A stretch of DNA of 36,380 nucleotides. It comes from UBA4644 sp964541085. Lineage in GTDB: Bacteria; Bacillota; Clostridia; Oscillospirales; Butyricicoccaceae. Made by a program: the position numbers and the translations under genes. The stretch is from assembly GCA_964541085.1 (NCBI GenBank), contig CAZIPA010000019.1, forward strand, positions 1 through 36,380. The letters are read 5' to 3'. The notes under the pieces were generated by a model. The model worked only from the letters and a program-made list of their open reading frames with translations. It had not been told where the DNA came from and did not search any database. Positions 22,333-30,546 of this stretch are shown here, piece after piece. How positions within the stretch are numbered: the first letter of the stretch is position 1; each line of letters opens with the position of its first letter.

Positions 22333-22881
22333 ATGTCTCGAATCGGCAGAATGCCCATTACCGTTCCCGCCGGCGTTGAAGTCAAGATCGAAGGCGCCAA
22401 TAAGGTGACTGTAAAGGGCCCCAAGGGTGAGACCACGCAGGTTCTGCACCCTGATATGATCCTGGAGCAGGAAGGCAATGTCATCCATGTCAAGCGTCCC
22501 TCTGAGGACAAACTCCACAAGTCTCTGCACGGCCTGACCCGCACCCTGCTGCACAACATGATCGTGGGCGTGACCGAGGGCTACAAGAAGGAGCTGGAGG
22601 TTCAGGGCGTTGGTTACCGTGTTGCCAAGGATGGCGACAAGCTGGTGATGAACATCGGTTATTCTCATCAGGTCATCATGCCCGAGAAGCCCGGCATCAC
22701 CATCGAAGTTCCCGCCCCCAACAAGATTATCATCCAGGGTATCGACAAGCAGATCGTCGGCCAGTTCGCTGCCGAGGTCCGCGAAAAGAGACCCCCCGAG
22801 CCTTACAAGGGCAAGGGTATCCGCTATGCTGGTGAGTTTGTCCGCCGTAAAGAGGGCAAGACCGGCGCCAAGAAGAAATAA
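22333..22881 (+). CDS. rplF: 50S ribosomal protein L6
   Basis: A 182-residue protein near the factor-binding site. It begins SRIGRMPITVPAGVEVKI; the C-terminal RPPEPYKGKGIRYAGEFVRRKEGKTGAKK is the L6 signature. AGAGGAGG precedes the ATG by 9 nt. Confidence 0.98.
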   Translation: MSRIGRMPITVPAGVEVKIEGANKVTVKGPKGETTQVLHPDMILEQEGNVIHVKRPSEDKLHKSLHGLTRTLLHNMIVGVTEGYKKELEVQGVGYRVAKDGDKLVMNIGYSHQVIMPEKPGITIEVPAPNKIIIQGIDKQIVGQFAAEVREKRPPEPYKGKGIRYAGEFVRRKEGKTGAKKK

Positions 22882-22896
22882 GGGAGGTGCGCTTCA

Positions 22897-23256
22897 ATGG
22901 TTAAAAAGTTTGATTCCAATGCTCAGAGACTCAAGAGACACAAGAGAGTGCGCGCCCACATCTCCGGCACCGCCCAGCGGCCCCGTCTGGATGTATTCCG
23001 CAGCGCAAAGAACATTTATGCACAGGTCATCGACGATGTGGCCGGCGTGACGCTCGCTTCCGCCGCCAGCAACGAGAAGGACTTCGGCATGTACGGCGGC
23101 AATGTGGAAGCTGCCAAAAAGGTCGGCGCCCTGATCGCCGAACGCGCAAAAGCCAAGGGCATCGAAGAAGTGGTCTTTGACCGCGGCGGCTATCTCTATC
23201 ATGGCCGTGTGGAAGCTCTGGCAGAAGCCGCCCGCGAAGGCGGACTGAAGTTTTAA
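22897..23256 (+). CDS. rplR: 50S ribosomal protein L18
   Basis: A 119-residue 5S rRNA-binding protein, partner of L5. RLKRHKRVRAHISGTAQRPRLDVFRSAKNIYAQVIDD and the C-terminal VVFDRGGYLYHGRVEALAEAAREGGL are typical. GGGAGGTG precedes the ATG by 7 nt, 15 nt after rplF. Confidence 0.98.
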   Translation: MVKKFDSNAQRLKRHKRVRAHISGTAQRPRLDVFRSAKNIYAQVIDDVAGVTLASAASNEKDFGMYGGNVEAAKKVGALIAERAKAKGIEEVVFDRGGYLYHGRVEALAEAAREGGLKF

Positions 23257-23271
23257 GGGAGGACATAGACT

Positions 23272-23769
23272 ATGGCTAAATTGATCGACGCCAATACCCT
23301 CGAGCTCAGTGAGAAGGTCGTAGCCCTGAACCGTGTCAGCAAGACCGTCAAGGGCGGCCGCGTCATGAAGTTCTCTGCTCTCGTGGTGGTTGGCAATGGC
23401 AACGGTATCGTTGGGTTCGGCCTGGGCAAGTCCTCTGAAGTCCCCGACGCCATCCGCAAGGGCATCGAAGACGCCAAGAAGAATCTGGTTCAGATTTCTC
23501 TCACCGGCACCACCATTCCCCACGAAGTCATCGGTAAGTTCGGCGCTGGCCGCGTGCTGCTGAAGCCCGCTGCCCCCGGTACCGGCGTTATCGCCGGCGG
23601 CTCTGTCCGTGCCGTGGTGGAAATGGCCGGCATCCGTGATATCCGTACCAAGTGCCTGCGCTCCAACAACCCCCAGAATGTGGTTTCTGCCACCATGGAG
23701 GGTCTGAAGTCCCTGCGCGATGCGCAGCAGGTGGCTGTGGTCCGCGGCAAAGATGTCAGCGAGCTGTAA
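23272..23769 (+). CDS. rpsE: 30S ribosomal protein S5
   Basis: A 165-residue protein that guards decoding accuracy. It has the double-stranded RNA-binding part with VVALNRVSKTVKGGRVMKFSALVVVGNGNGIVGFGLGKS and the GTGVIAGGSVRAVVEMAGIRDIRTKCLRS signature. GGGAGGA precedes the ATG by 8 nt. Confidence 0.98.
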   Translation: MAKLIDANTLELSEKVVALNRVSKTVKGGRVMKFSALVVVGNGNGIVGFGLGKSSEVPDAIRKGIEDAKKNLVQISLTGTTIPHEVIGKFGAGRVLLKPAAPGTGVIAGGSVRAVVEMAGIRDIRTKCLRSNNPQNVVSATMEGLKSLRDAQQVAVVRGKDVSEL

Positions 23770-23781
23770 GGAGGACACACC

Positions 23782-23964
23782 ATGAAGACTTATAAAATCA
23801 CTCTGGTGAAGAGCCTGAACGGCCGCTTCAAGAAGCACATCGCCACGGCCATCTCTCTGGGCCTGACCAAGATCGGTGACACCACCGTTCAGCCCGACAA
23901 CGAGATGACCCGCGGCAAGATCAACCAGATCAACTATCTGATCCGTGTTGAAGAAATGAACTAA
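23782..23964 (+). CDS. rpmD: 50S ribosomal protein L30
   Basis: A 60-residue protein: YKITLVKSLNGRFKKHIATAISLGLTKIGDTTVQPDNEMTRGKINQINYLIRV is a complete L30. AAGGAGGA precedes the ATG by 6 nt. It lies between rpsE and rplO as usual. Confidence 0.97.
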   Translation: MKTYKITLVKSLNGRFKKHIATAISLGLTKIGDTTVQPDNEMTRGKINQINYLIRVEEMN

Positions 23965-23979
23965 GGAGGTTACCGGAAT

Positions 23980-24420
23980 ATGAAACTGCACGATTTACAG
24001 CCCGCTGCCGGTAGCACCACCATTGGCAAGCGCAAGGGCCGCGGCATCGGCTCCGGCAACGGCAAGACTGCCGGCCGCGGACACAAGGGTCAGTGGGCCC
24101 GGTCCGGCGGCGGTGTCCGTCCCGGCTTTGAAGGCGGCCAGATGCCCCTCACCCGTCGCCTGCCCAAGCGTGGCTTCCATAACAACTTCGCCAAGAGCTA
24201 CGCCGCCATCAATGTGAGCAAGCTGAACGCTCTGGAAGACGGCACCGAAGTCACCTTCGAGACCCTGCTGGCCAAGGGCATGGTCGCCAAGAAGTACGAC
24301 GGCATCCGCATTCTGGGCAACGGCGAACTGCAGAAGAAGCTGGTGGTCAAGGCCGCCGGTATCACTGCCGCCGCAAAAGAAAAGATCGAAGCCGCGGGAG
24401 GAAAGGCGGAGGTGATCTGA
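23980..24420 (+). CDS. rplO: 50S ribosomal protein L15
   Basis: A 146-residue late assembly protein. KLHDLQPAAGSTTIGKRKGRGIGSGNGKTAGRGHKGQ and FEGGQMPLTRRLPKRGF are diagnostic. AAGGAGGT precedes the ATG by 9 nt. The end of the gene contains the GGAGGTGATC binding site for secY, so the two are closely coupled. Confidence 0.98.
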   Translation: MKLHDLQPAAGSTTIGKRKGRGIGSGNGKTAGRGHKGQWARSGGGVRPGFEGGQMPLTRRLPKRGFHNNFAKSYAAINVSKLNALEDGTEVTFETLLAKGMVAKKYDGIRILGNGELQKKLVVKAAGITAAAKEKIEAAGGKAEVI

Positions 24421-24421
24421 A

Positions 24422-25705
24422 GTGATCCAGACCATCAGAAACGCATGGAAGATCCCGGAGCTGCGTAAAAAGCTCATCTTCGTGCTCTTCGCTATTGTTG
24501 TCTATCGCTTCGGTCATGCGATCTATGTCCCCTTCGTGGACAGCGCTCTGCTGAGCGAATCCTTCCAGCTGCAAACCACCGGCAGCCTGCTGAGCTACTT
24601 CAATGTGCTCTCCGGCGGCGGTCTTGCAACGGCTTCCATCTTTGCGCTGAGCATCTATCCCTACATTAACAGCTCCATCATTATCCAGCTGCTTCAGTTT
24701 GCCATTCCGGCTCTGGAGCGGATGGCGAAGGAAGAGGGCGAAGAGGGCCGGAAGAAGCTCCAGCGCATCACCCGCATCACCACTCTGGCCCTGTCTGTTA
24801 TCATGGCCATCACCTACCGCATCATGCTCACCCAGTATCAGGGCGTTCTGACCCGTACTGACGCCTGGGCATCCATCGTCATCGTGTGCACCTTTGTCGC
24901 GGGCTCCATGTTCACCATGTGGCTGGGCGACCAGATCACCGAAAAGGGTATCGGCAACGGTATCTCCATGATCCTGCTGGTAGGCATTGTGTCTCAGGGC
25001 TTTAACGCCATTACCGCTGTGTTCAATATGCAGTGGTGGGCTGCCATCATCGTTGTGATTCTGTGCCTTGCCATCGTGGCCTTCATCGTGTATATCACCG
25101 ATGCCGAGCGCCGCATCCCCGTCCAGTACGCCAAGCGCGTGGTGGGCCGGAAGCAGTATGGCGGCCAGAGCTCCAACCTGCCCATGAAGGTGAATATGGC
25201 CGGCGTTATGCCCGTCATCTTTGCCTCCACCATCTGCGGTGTCCCGGGCACCATCGTGAGCTTTACCAATCCCCAGTCGGGCTTCTGGTACAACATGGTG
25301 CATCCCGACGGCTCCGGCGGCTGGTTCAGCCAGGGCGCTCCCGTTTATATTATCATCTATGTTCTGTTGATCTTCGCCTTTGCGTACTTCTATTCCGCCA
25401 TCCAGTTCAATCCCATTGAGGTGGCGAATAACCTGAAGAAGAACGGCGGCTTCATCCCCGGCTTCCGTCCGGGCAAGCCCACCTCTGACTTCATCGCCAA
25501 GGTGCTGAACAAGATCACCATGATGGGTGCCATCTTCCTGGCCATCCTGGCCGGTCTGCCCCTGATCCTCTCCAACATCGAGAGCCTGGGCGGTCTGGCA
25601 ATCGGCGGTACTTCTACCCTGATTATGGTCGGTGTGGCTCTGGAAACTGCCCGCGCCATCGAAGGCGAAATGATGATGCGTCATTACAAGGGCTTCCTGG
25701 AATAA
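24422..25705 (+). CDS. secY: Preprotein translocase subunit SecY
   Basis: A 427-residue inner-membrane protein, the channel of the Sec translocon. About ten hydrophobic segments are visible. The plug region GGGLATASIFALSIYPYINSSIIIQLL and the cytoplasmic loops AERRIPVQYAKRVVGRKQYGGQSSNLPMKVNMAGVMPVIFA and RPGKPTSDFIAKVLNKITMMGA (ribosome/SecA contact loops) are well conserved. The start is GTG, 1 nt after the rplO stop, with a strong GGAGGTGA site. Confidence 0.98.
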   Translation: MIQTIRNAWKIPELRKKLIFVLFAIVVYRFGHAIYVPFVDSALLSESFQLQTTGSLLSYFNVLSGGGLATASIFALSIYPYINSSIIIQLLQFAIPALERMAKEEGEEGRKKLQRITRITTLALSVIMAITYRIMLTQYQGVLTRTDAWASIVIVCTFVAGSMFTMWLGDQITEKGIGNGISMILLVGIVSQGFNAITAVFNMQWWAAIIVVILCLAIVAFIVYITDAERRIPVQYAKRVVGRKQYGGQSSNLPMKVNMAGVMPVIFASTICGVPGTIVSFTNPQSGFWYNMVHPDGSGGWFSQGAPVYIIIYVLLIFAFAYFYSAIQFNPIEVANNLKKNGGFIPGFRPGKPTSDFIAKVLNKITMMGAIFLAILAGLPLILSNIESLGGLAIGGTSTLIMVGVALETARAIEGEMMMRHYKGFLE

Positions 25706-25721
25706 GAGGGAAGGCCGCTGT

Positions 25722-26357
25722 ATGAAGCTGATTTTGCTGGGCGCCCCCGGAGCAGGGAAAGGCACACAAGCAGAGTTCATTCAAGCCGCGCTGAAGGTGC
25801 CCGTGATCTCCACGGGTAACCTTCTGCGTGAGGCCGTGGCGCAGGGCACGCCCCTGGGCCAGCAGGTCCGGGAATATATGACCAGCGGACGGCTGGTTCC
25901 CGACGAGCTCATTATTGCGCTGGTCCGGGAAAAGCTGGAAAGCCACGACTGTGACCGGGGCGTCATCTTTGACGGCTTTCCCCGCACGGTGGCCCAGGCG
26001 GAAGCACTGGATACCTTTGCGCCGCCGGAGGCTGTGGTATCGCTGGAGGTCCCGGATGAGGCCATCGTCAAGCGTATGGCCGGCCGCCGCACCTGCCCCA
26101 AGTGCGGCAGCACCTACCACATGGAGCATAATCCGCCCCGGGTGGAAGGCATCTGCGATAAATGTGGGGAAAAGCTGGGCATCCGCCACGACGACGACCC
26201 TCAGGTGGTGCTCCAGCGTCTGGAAATTTATCATGATCAGACCGAGCCGGTGAAACACCATTACGAAGCCATGGGCAAGCTCCTGGCGGTGGAAGGTGTG
26301 GGTGCCGTGGAAGAGATTCGGCAGCGGATCTTTCGAAAGCTGGGGCTGGCCTTATGA
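25722..26357 (+). CDS. adk: Adenylate kinase, zinc-LID type
   Basis: Interconverts ATP + AMP and 2 ADP. The 211-residue protein has the P-loop LLGAPGAGKGTQ, the AMP-binding VISTGNLLREA and FDGFPRTVAQAEAL, and a LID domain with CPKCGSTYHMEHNPPRVEGICDKCG, a four-Cys zinc site typical of Gram-positive enzymes. GAGGGAAGG precedes the ATG. Its stop overlaps the map start (ATGA). Confidence 0.98.
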   Translation: MKLILLGAPGAGKGTQAEFIQAALKVPVISTGNLLREAVAQGTPLGQQVREYMTSGRLVPDELIIALVREKLESHDCDRGVIFDGFPRTVAQAEALDTFAPPEAVVSLEVPDEAIVKRMAGRRTCPKCGSTYHMEHNPPRVEGICDKCGEKLGIRHDDDPQVVLQRLEIYHDQTEPVKHHYEAMGKLLAVEGVGAVEEIRQRIFRKLGLAL

Positions 26358-27127
26358 TAAAAGTAAAATCCCCTCATGAGATCCAACTCATGAAGGAGGC
26401 GGGACAAATCGCTGAGCTGGCCAGACGGGCCTGCGGCGAGCTTGTCGCGCCGGGCATCACAACCCGGGAGCTTGACCATGTAGCCCATAAGGTGATCACA
26501 GGATACGGTGCAAAGCCGTCCTTCCTGCACTACGGCGGCTTCCCCGCGAGCATCTGCTGTTCCGTGAACGACGAAGTCATTCATGGCATTCCAGGCAGCA
26601 GAAAGATTCGCGAGGGAGACATTGTCAAGATTGATGTGGGTGCGCTTTATATGGGCTACCATGGTGACTGCGCGGCTACTTATGCTGCAGGAGCCATTCC
26701 GGAAAGCACGCAGAAGCTCATCCAGGTGACCCGGCAGAGCTTCTATGAGGGCATCAAGTACGCCCGGGAGGGCTACAGAATTTCCGATATTTCGCAGGCG
26801 ATAGAGGCGTATACTGTGGAAAACGGCTTTTATCAGGTGCGGGAATATGTCGGACACGGCGTCGGCAGCGAGCTGCACGAGGAGCCGGAGGTTCCCAACT
26901 ACCTTGCCCCCGGCAGGCGCGGCCACGGCCCCCGGCTGGTTGCAGGGATGACCATCGCCATCGAACCCATGGTGAATGTGGGAACCTGGCAGGTGCGGCA
27001 GCTCTCAGACGGCTGGACCGTGAAGACGGCGGACGGAAGTCTGTCGGCGCATTACGAAAACACTGTCCTCATCACCAAAGAGGAACCGATCATCCTGACC
27101 GCCGACAAAGACGGCAGGCATGCATAA
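26354..27127 (+). CDS. map: Methionine aminopeptidase, type I
   Basis: Removes the initiator Met from new proteins. The 257-residue enzyme has all five metal ligands: Asp in KIDVGALYMGYHGD (two Asp), His in GHGVGSELHEEP, Glu in AIEPMVNVG and Glu in HYENTVLIT. It lacks the N-terminal SH3-binding extension seen in some forms. The start overlaps adk by 4 nt. Codon choice is less biased than in the ribosomal genes around it. Confidence 0.98.
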   Translation: MIKVKSPHEIQLMKEAGQIAELARRACGELVAPGITTRELDHVAHKVITGYGAKPSFLHYGGFPASICCSVNDEVIHGIPGSRKIREGDIVKIDVGALYMGYHGDCAATYAAGAIPESTQKLIQVTRQSFYEGIKYAREGYRISDISQAIEAYTVENGFYQVREYVGHGVGSELHEEPEVPNYLAPGRRGHGPRLVAGMTIAIEPMVNVGTWQVRQLSDGWTVKTADGSLSAHYENTVLITKEEPIILTADKDGRHA

Positions 27128-27145
27128 ACCGAGGAGGCAACTTGT

Positions 27146-27364
27146 ATGGCGAAAGAAGACATGATCGAAGTCGAAGGTACCGTTATAGAGGCGCTGCCCA
27201 ATGCGATGTTCAAGGTGGAAATCAAGGGCGGACATACCATCAACGCCCACATTTCCGGAAAGCTTCGCATGAATTTCATTAAAATCCTGCCCGGAGACCG
27301 GGTGACCGTTCAGATGTCGCCCTACGATCTGGAAAAAGGCAGGATCACCTGGCGCTCCAAATAA
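27146..27364 (+). CDS. infA: Translation initiation factor IF-1
   Basis: A 72-residue OB-fold protein that blocks the A site during initiation. AKEDMIEVEGTVIEALPNAMFKVEIKGGHTINAHISGKLRMNFIKILPGDRVTVQMSPYDL is a complete IF-1. GAGGAGG precedes the ATG by 8 nt. Confidence 0.98.
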   Translation: MAKEDMIEVEGTVIEALPNAMFKVEIKGGHTINAHISGKLRMNFIKILPGDRVTVQMSPYDLEKGRITWRSK

Positions 27365-27400
27365 CAAGCAAACAAGCAGAAGTTAAGGAGGAACTTTACC

Positions 27401-27514
27401 ATGAAAGTAAAACCGTCCGTAAAACCCATCTGCGAGAAGTGCAAGATTATCCGCAGAAAAGGCCGCGTCATGGTCATCTGCGAGAATCCCAAGCATAAGC
27501 AGAAGCAGGGCTAA
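27401..27514 (+). CDS. rpmJ: 50S ribosomal protein L36, zinc-binding form
   Basis: A 37-residue protein: MKVKPSVKPICEKCKIIRR then VMVICENPKHKQKQG. Its CxxC...C...H pattern (Cys11, Cys14, Cys27, His32) binds zinc. AAGGAGGA precedes the ATG by 8 nt. It is sited between infA and rpsM as in other Firmicutes. Confidence 0.97.
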   Translation: MKVKPSVKPICEKCKIIRRKGRVMVICENPKHKQKQG

Positions 27515-27536
27515 AAGAACACAGGAGGTAAATTAA

Positions 27537-27905
27537 ATGGCTCGTATTGCCGGTGTTGACCTTCCCCGCGAAAAGCGCGTGGAAATCGGCCTGACCTATA
27601 TCTACGGAATCGGCCGGAAACTCAGCAACGATATCCTGAAGAAGACTGGCGTCAATCCTGACACCCGCGTGAAGGATCTGACCGAGGATGAGACCGCCAA
27701 GCTGCGTGAAGCCATCGAGCATGAATATGTTGTCGAGGGCGATCTGCGCCGCGATGTGGCTCTGAATATCAAGCGTCTGGTTGAAATTGGCTCCTACCGC
27801 GGCCTGCGGCATCGCAAGGGTCTGCCTGTGCGCGGTCAGCGTTCCAAGACCAACGCCCGCACCCGCAAGGGTCCCAAGAAGACCATCGCCAACAAGAAAA
27901 AGTAA
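27537..27905 (+). CDS. rpsM: 30S ribosomal protein S13
   Basis: A 122-residue head protein that touches the P-site tRNA. ARIAGVDLPREKRVEIGLTYIYGIG and SYRGLRHRKGLPVRGQRSKTNARTRKGPKK are the family signatures. CAGGAGGT precedes the ATG by 6-7 nt. The basic C-terminal tail is intact. Confidence 0.98.
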   Translation: MARIAGVDLPREKRVEIGLTYIYGIGRKLSNDILKKTGVNPDTRVKDLTEDETAKLREAIEHEYVVEGDLRRDVALNIKRLVEIGSYRGLRHRKGLPVRGQRSKTNARTRKGPKKTIANKKK

Positions 27906-27920
27906 GGAAGGAGAAGCATT

Positions 27921-28328
27921 ATGGCTAAGGCACAAACCGCCAAGAAGGGCGCAGTCCGTACCAAGCGCCGCGAGCGCAAGAATATTGAAAAGGGCCAGGT
28001 TCATATCCGCTCTTCCTTCAATAATACCATCGTCACCATTACCGACCTGAAGGGCAACGCGATCTCCTGGGCCTCCGCAGGCGGACTGGGCTTCCGCGGA
28101 AGCAGAAAGTCCACTCCCTTTGCCGCCCAGACCGCTGCCGAAACGGCTTCCAAGGCTGCCATGGAGCATGGCCTGAAGACCGTTGAGGTCTATGTCCGGG
28201 GCCCCGGCGCCGGCCGTGAAGCTGCCATCCGCGCGCTTCAGGCTGCCGGTCTGGAAGTCGTCAGCATCAAGGATGTGACGCCCATCCCCCACAACGGATG
28301 CCGTCCGCCCAAGAGAAGAAGAGTCTAA
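27921..28328 (+). CDS. rpsK: 30S ribosomal protein S11
   Basis: A 135-residue platform protein. VHIRSSFNNTIVTITDLKGNAISWASAGGLGFRGSRKSTPFAAQ and the C-terminal VTPIPHNGCRPPKRRRV are diagnostic. AAGGAG precedes the ATG by 8 nt. Confidence 0.98.
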   Translation: MAKAQTAKKGAVRTKRRERKNIEKGQVHIRSSFNNTIVTITDLKGNAISWASAGGLGFRGSRKSTPFAAQTAAETASKAAMEHGLKTVEVYVRGPGAGREAAIRALQAAGLEVVSIKDVTPIPHNGCRPPKRRRV

Positions 28329-28344
28329 CAGGAGGAAACGGAAC

Positions 28345-28971
28345 ATGGCAAGATATACAGAAGCAGTATGCCGCATCTGCCGCAGAGAGGGCGACAAGCT
28401 CTTCCTGAAGGGCGACAGATGCTATACCGATAAGTGCGCCATCGCTCGCCGCTCCTATGCCCCCGGCCAGCACGGCCAGGGCCGCAAGAAGATGAGTGAG
28501 TATGGCTCCCAGCTGCGGGAAAAGCAGAAGGCAAAGCGTTATTACGGTCTGCTGGAAGGTCAGTTCTATCATTACTTTGAGCTGGCTGAGAAGATGCAGG
28601 GCAAGACCGGTGAAAACCTGCTGAAGCTGCTGGAATCCCGTCTGGACAATGTGGTCTACCGTGCCGGCTTCGCTATGAGCCGTCCCGAGGCCCGTCAGCT
28701 GGTGTCCCACGGCCACTTTACCGTCAACGGCAAGGCCGTCAACATCCCCTCTTATCTGTGCAAGCCCGGTGATGTTGTTGCCATCTGCGAAAAGAGCATG
28801 AGCTCTGACAAGCTCAAGGGCGTTCTGGAGGCGAATGCTTCCCGTCCCGCACTGAACTGGCTCAGCGTGGACAAGAACAAGGGCGTCGCCACCATCGTCA
28901 ACCTGCCCGAGCGCGGTGAGGTCGATCTGCAGGTGGAGGAGCAGCTCATCGTCGAGTTGTACTCCAAGTAA
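28345..28971 (+). CDS. rpsD: 30S ribosomal protein S4, zinc-binding form
   Basis: A 208-residue protein that initiates 16S assembly. The N-terminal CRICRREGDKLFLKGDRCYTDKC motif is the four-Cys (C+) zinc type. The S4 RNA-binding domain is seen in RLDNVVYRAGFAMSRPEARQLVSHGHFTVNGKAVNIPSY. It lies inside the alpha operon, whereas Bacillus keeps rpsD elsewhere; many Clostridia share this placement. CAGGAGGA precedes the ATG. Confidence 0.98.
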   Translation: MARYTEAVCRICRREGDKLFLKGDRCYTDKCAIARRSYAPGQHGQGRKKMSEYGSQLREKQKAKRYYGLLEGQFYHYFELAEKMQGKTGENLLKLLESRLDNVVYRAGFAMSRPEARQLVSHGHFTVNGKAVNIPSYLCKPGDVVAICEKSMSSDKLKGVLEANASRPALNWLSVDKNKGVATIVNLPERGEVDLQVEEQLIVELYSK

Positions 28972-29032
28972 TCCGCCTTTCCATCGTACCCCGCAATGCT
29001 GAAGCAGTGACAATAACATAGGAGGGTAACGA

Positions 29033-29983
29033 ATGATAGCAATTGAAAAACCCAGTATTGAATGTGTCGAAGCCCTGGAAGACGGCTCCTACGGCAAATT
29101 CGTCGTGGAACCGCTGGAAATCGGATATGGCACTACCCTCGGTAACTCCCTGCGCCGCATTCTGCTGTCCTCTCTGCCGGGAACTGCCGCCACCTCCATC
29201 AAGATTGATGGCGTGCAGCATGAGTTTTCCACCATCCCCGGCGTGAAGGAGGATGTGACCGAGATCGTCCTGAATGTAAAGGGCATCATTGCCCGGCTGC
29301 ACTGCACGGGCGAAAAGGTCGTCACCATTGAGGCCATGGGTGCCGGCGAGGTCACAGCCGGCGACATCCGCTGCGACAGTGAAATCGAGATTCTCAATCC
29401 CGAGCTTCACATCGTTACGCTGATGGAAGACGCCAAGTTCGTCATGGAGCTGACCTTCAATCATGGCCGGGGCTATGTCCCTGCCGAGAAGAACAAGCCC
29501 GCCCAGTCCGTGATCGGTCTGATTCCGGTGGACTCCATCTACACCCCCATTCACAAGGTGAATTATGTAGTGGAAAACACCCGCGTGGGCAACATGACCA
29601 ACTATGACAAGCTGACCCTGGAGGTCTACACCGACAAAACCATTACCGCCCGCGATGCCATCAGTCTGGCAGCTAAGATCCTCACGGACCATCTGAGTCT
29701 GTTTGTGGATCTGTCCGACGAGATCAGCTCCCGGGCCACCGTGGTGGAGAAGAGCGAGACTACCCAGAATACGGTTTTGCAAATGACCATCGAAGAGCTG
29801 GATCTCTCCGTGCGGTCCTTCAACTGCCTGAAACGCGCCGGCATCAACACTGTGGCGGACCTGGTGAACACCACCGAGGAAGACATGATGAAGGTCCGTA
29901 ATCTGGGACGCAAGTCCTATGAAGAGGTCGTCAAGAAGATGGCGGATATGGGCCTGTCCCTGTCCAAAGAGAGCGATAACTGA
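29033..29983 (+). CDS. rpoA: DNA-directed RNA polymerase alpha subunit
   Basis: A 316-residue subunit that nucleates RNA polymerase assembly. The N-terminal domain has the dimerisation block EPLEIGYGTTLGNSLRRILLSSLPG. The C-terminal domain (from about residue 245) has the helix-hairpin-helix LDLSVRSFNCLKRAGINTVADLV and the NLGRKSYEEV segment used for activator and UP-element contacts. GGAGGGT precedes the ATG. A 61-nt spacer separates it from rpsD. Confidence 0.98.
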   Translation: MIAIEKPSIECVEALEDGSYGKFVVEPLEIGYGTTLGNSLRRILLSSLPGTAATSIKIDGVQHEFSTIPGVKEDVTEIVLNVKGIIARLHCTGEKVVTIEAMGAGEVTAGDIRCDSEIEILNPELHIVTLMEDAKFVMELTFNHGRGYVPAEKNKPAQSVIGLIPVDSIYTPIHKVNYVVENTRVGNMTNYDKLTLEVYTDKTITARDAISLAAKILTDHLSLFVDLSDEISSRATVVEKSETTQNTVLQMTIEELDLSVRSFNCLKRAGINTVADLVNTTEEDMMKVRNLGRKSYEEVVKKMADMGLSLSKESDN

Positions 29984-30061
29984 AACATTTCCAAACGGTT
30001 GGGCGGCGCTGCCACCGCAGCGCCCGGCCCGGAACCGTACCGATAAGAGGAGGTAACACAA

Positions 30062-30403
30062 ATGCCCGGAACCCGAAAGCTCGGCAGACCTACGGATCAT
30101 CGCCGCGCCATGCTGCGCGCCATGGTCACCTATCTGCTGGAGAACGGCAAGATCGAGACCACCGTTACCCGCGCAAAAGAGGTGCGTCCCCTTGCTGAGA
30201 AGATGATTACCCTTGGCAAGAAAGGCGATCTGAATGCCAAGCGCGCTGCCATGACCTTCATCACCAAGGAAGATGTGGTCAAGAAGCTGTTTGACGAAAT
30301 CGCCCCCAAGTATACCGACCGCAATGGCGGCTATGTGCGGATCACCCGCATTGGCCCCCGCCGTGGTGACGGTGCCGAGATGGCCATCATCGAGCTGGTC
30401 TGA
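30062..30403 (+). CDS. rplQ: 50S ribosomal protein L17
   Basis: A 113-residue protein: PGTRKLGRPTDHRRAMLRAMVTYLLENGKIETTVTRAKEVRPLAEKMITLGKKGDL and the terminal GGYVRITRIGPRRGDGAEMAIIELV are diagnostic. GAGGAGG precedes the ATG by 9 nt. It is the last gene of the cluster and is followed by a strong terminator. No ecfA/truA/rplM genes follow, so the alpha operon ends here. Confidence 0.98.
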   Translation: MPGTRKLGRPTDHRRAMLRAMVTYLLENGKIETTVTRAKEVRPLAEKMITLGKKGDLNAKRAAMTFITKEDVVKKLFDEIAPKYTDRNGGYVRITRIGPRRGDGAEMAIIELV

Positions 30404-30425
30404 TTCATTCAGAGCTGACAACATC

Positions 30426-30475
30426 AAAAGGGATTGCTGCGCATATGATGCTGCGCAGCAATCCCCTTTCTTTTA
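30426..30475 (+). terminator. Terminator of the ribosomal protein cluster
   Basis: GGGATTGCTGCGCA and TGCGCAGCAATCCC form a perfect 14-bp stem around an 8-nt loop, followed by CTTTCTTTT. It lies 23 nt past the rplQ stop. Confidence 0.95.
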
Positions 30476-30490
30476 TCCTGAAAAAACGGT

Positions 30491-30528
30491 CAAAAAAGCC
30501 TGCGGAGAGCAAAAGTGCCTCCGCAGGC
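30491..30528 (-). terminator. Terminator of the LysR-selD operon
   Basis: GCCTGCGGAG (30498-30507) pairs perfectly with CTCCGCAGGC (30519-30528). On the minus strand a run of six T follows. It lies 18 nt past the selD stop codon. Confidence 0.9.
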
Positions 30529-30546
30529 ATTGTTCTATGCAGCTTG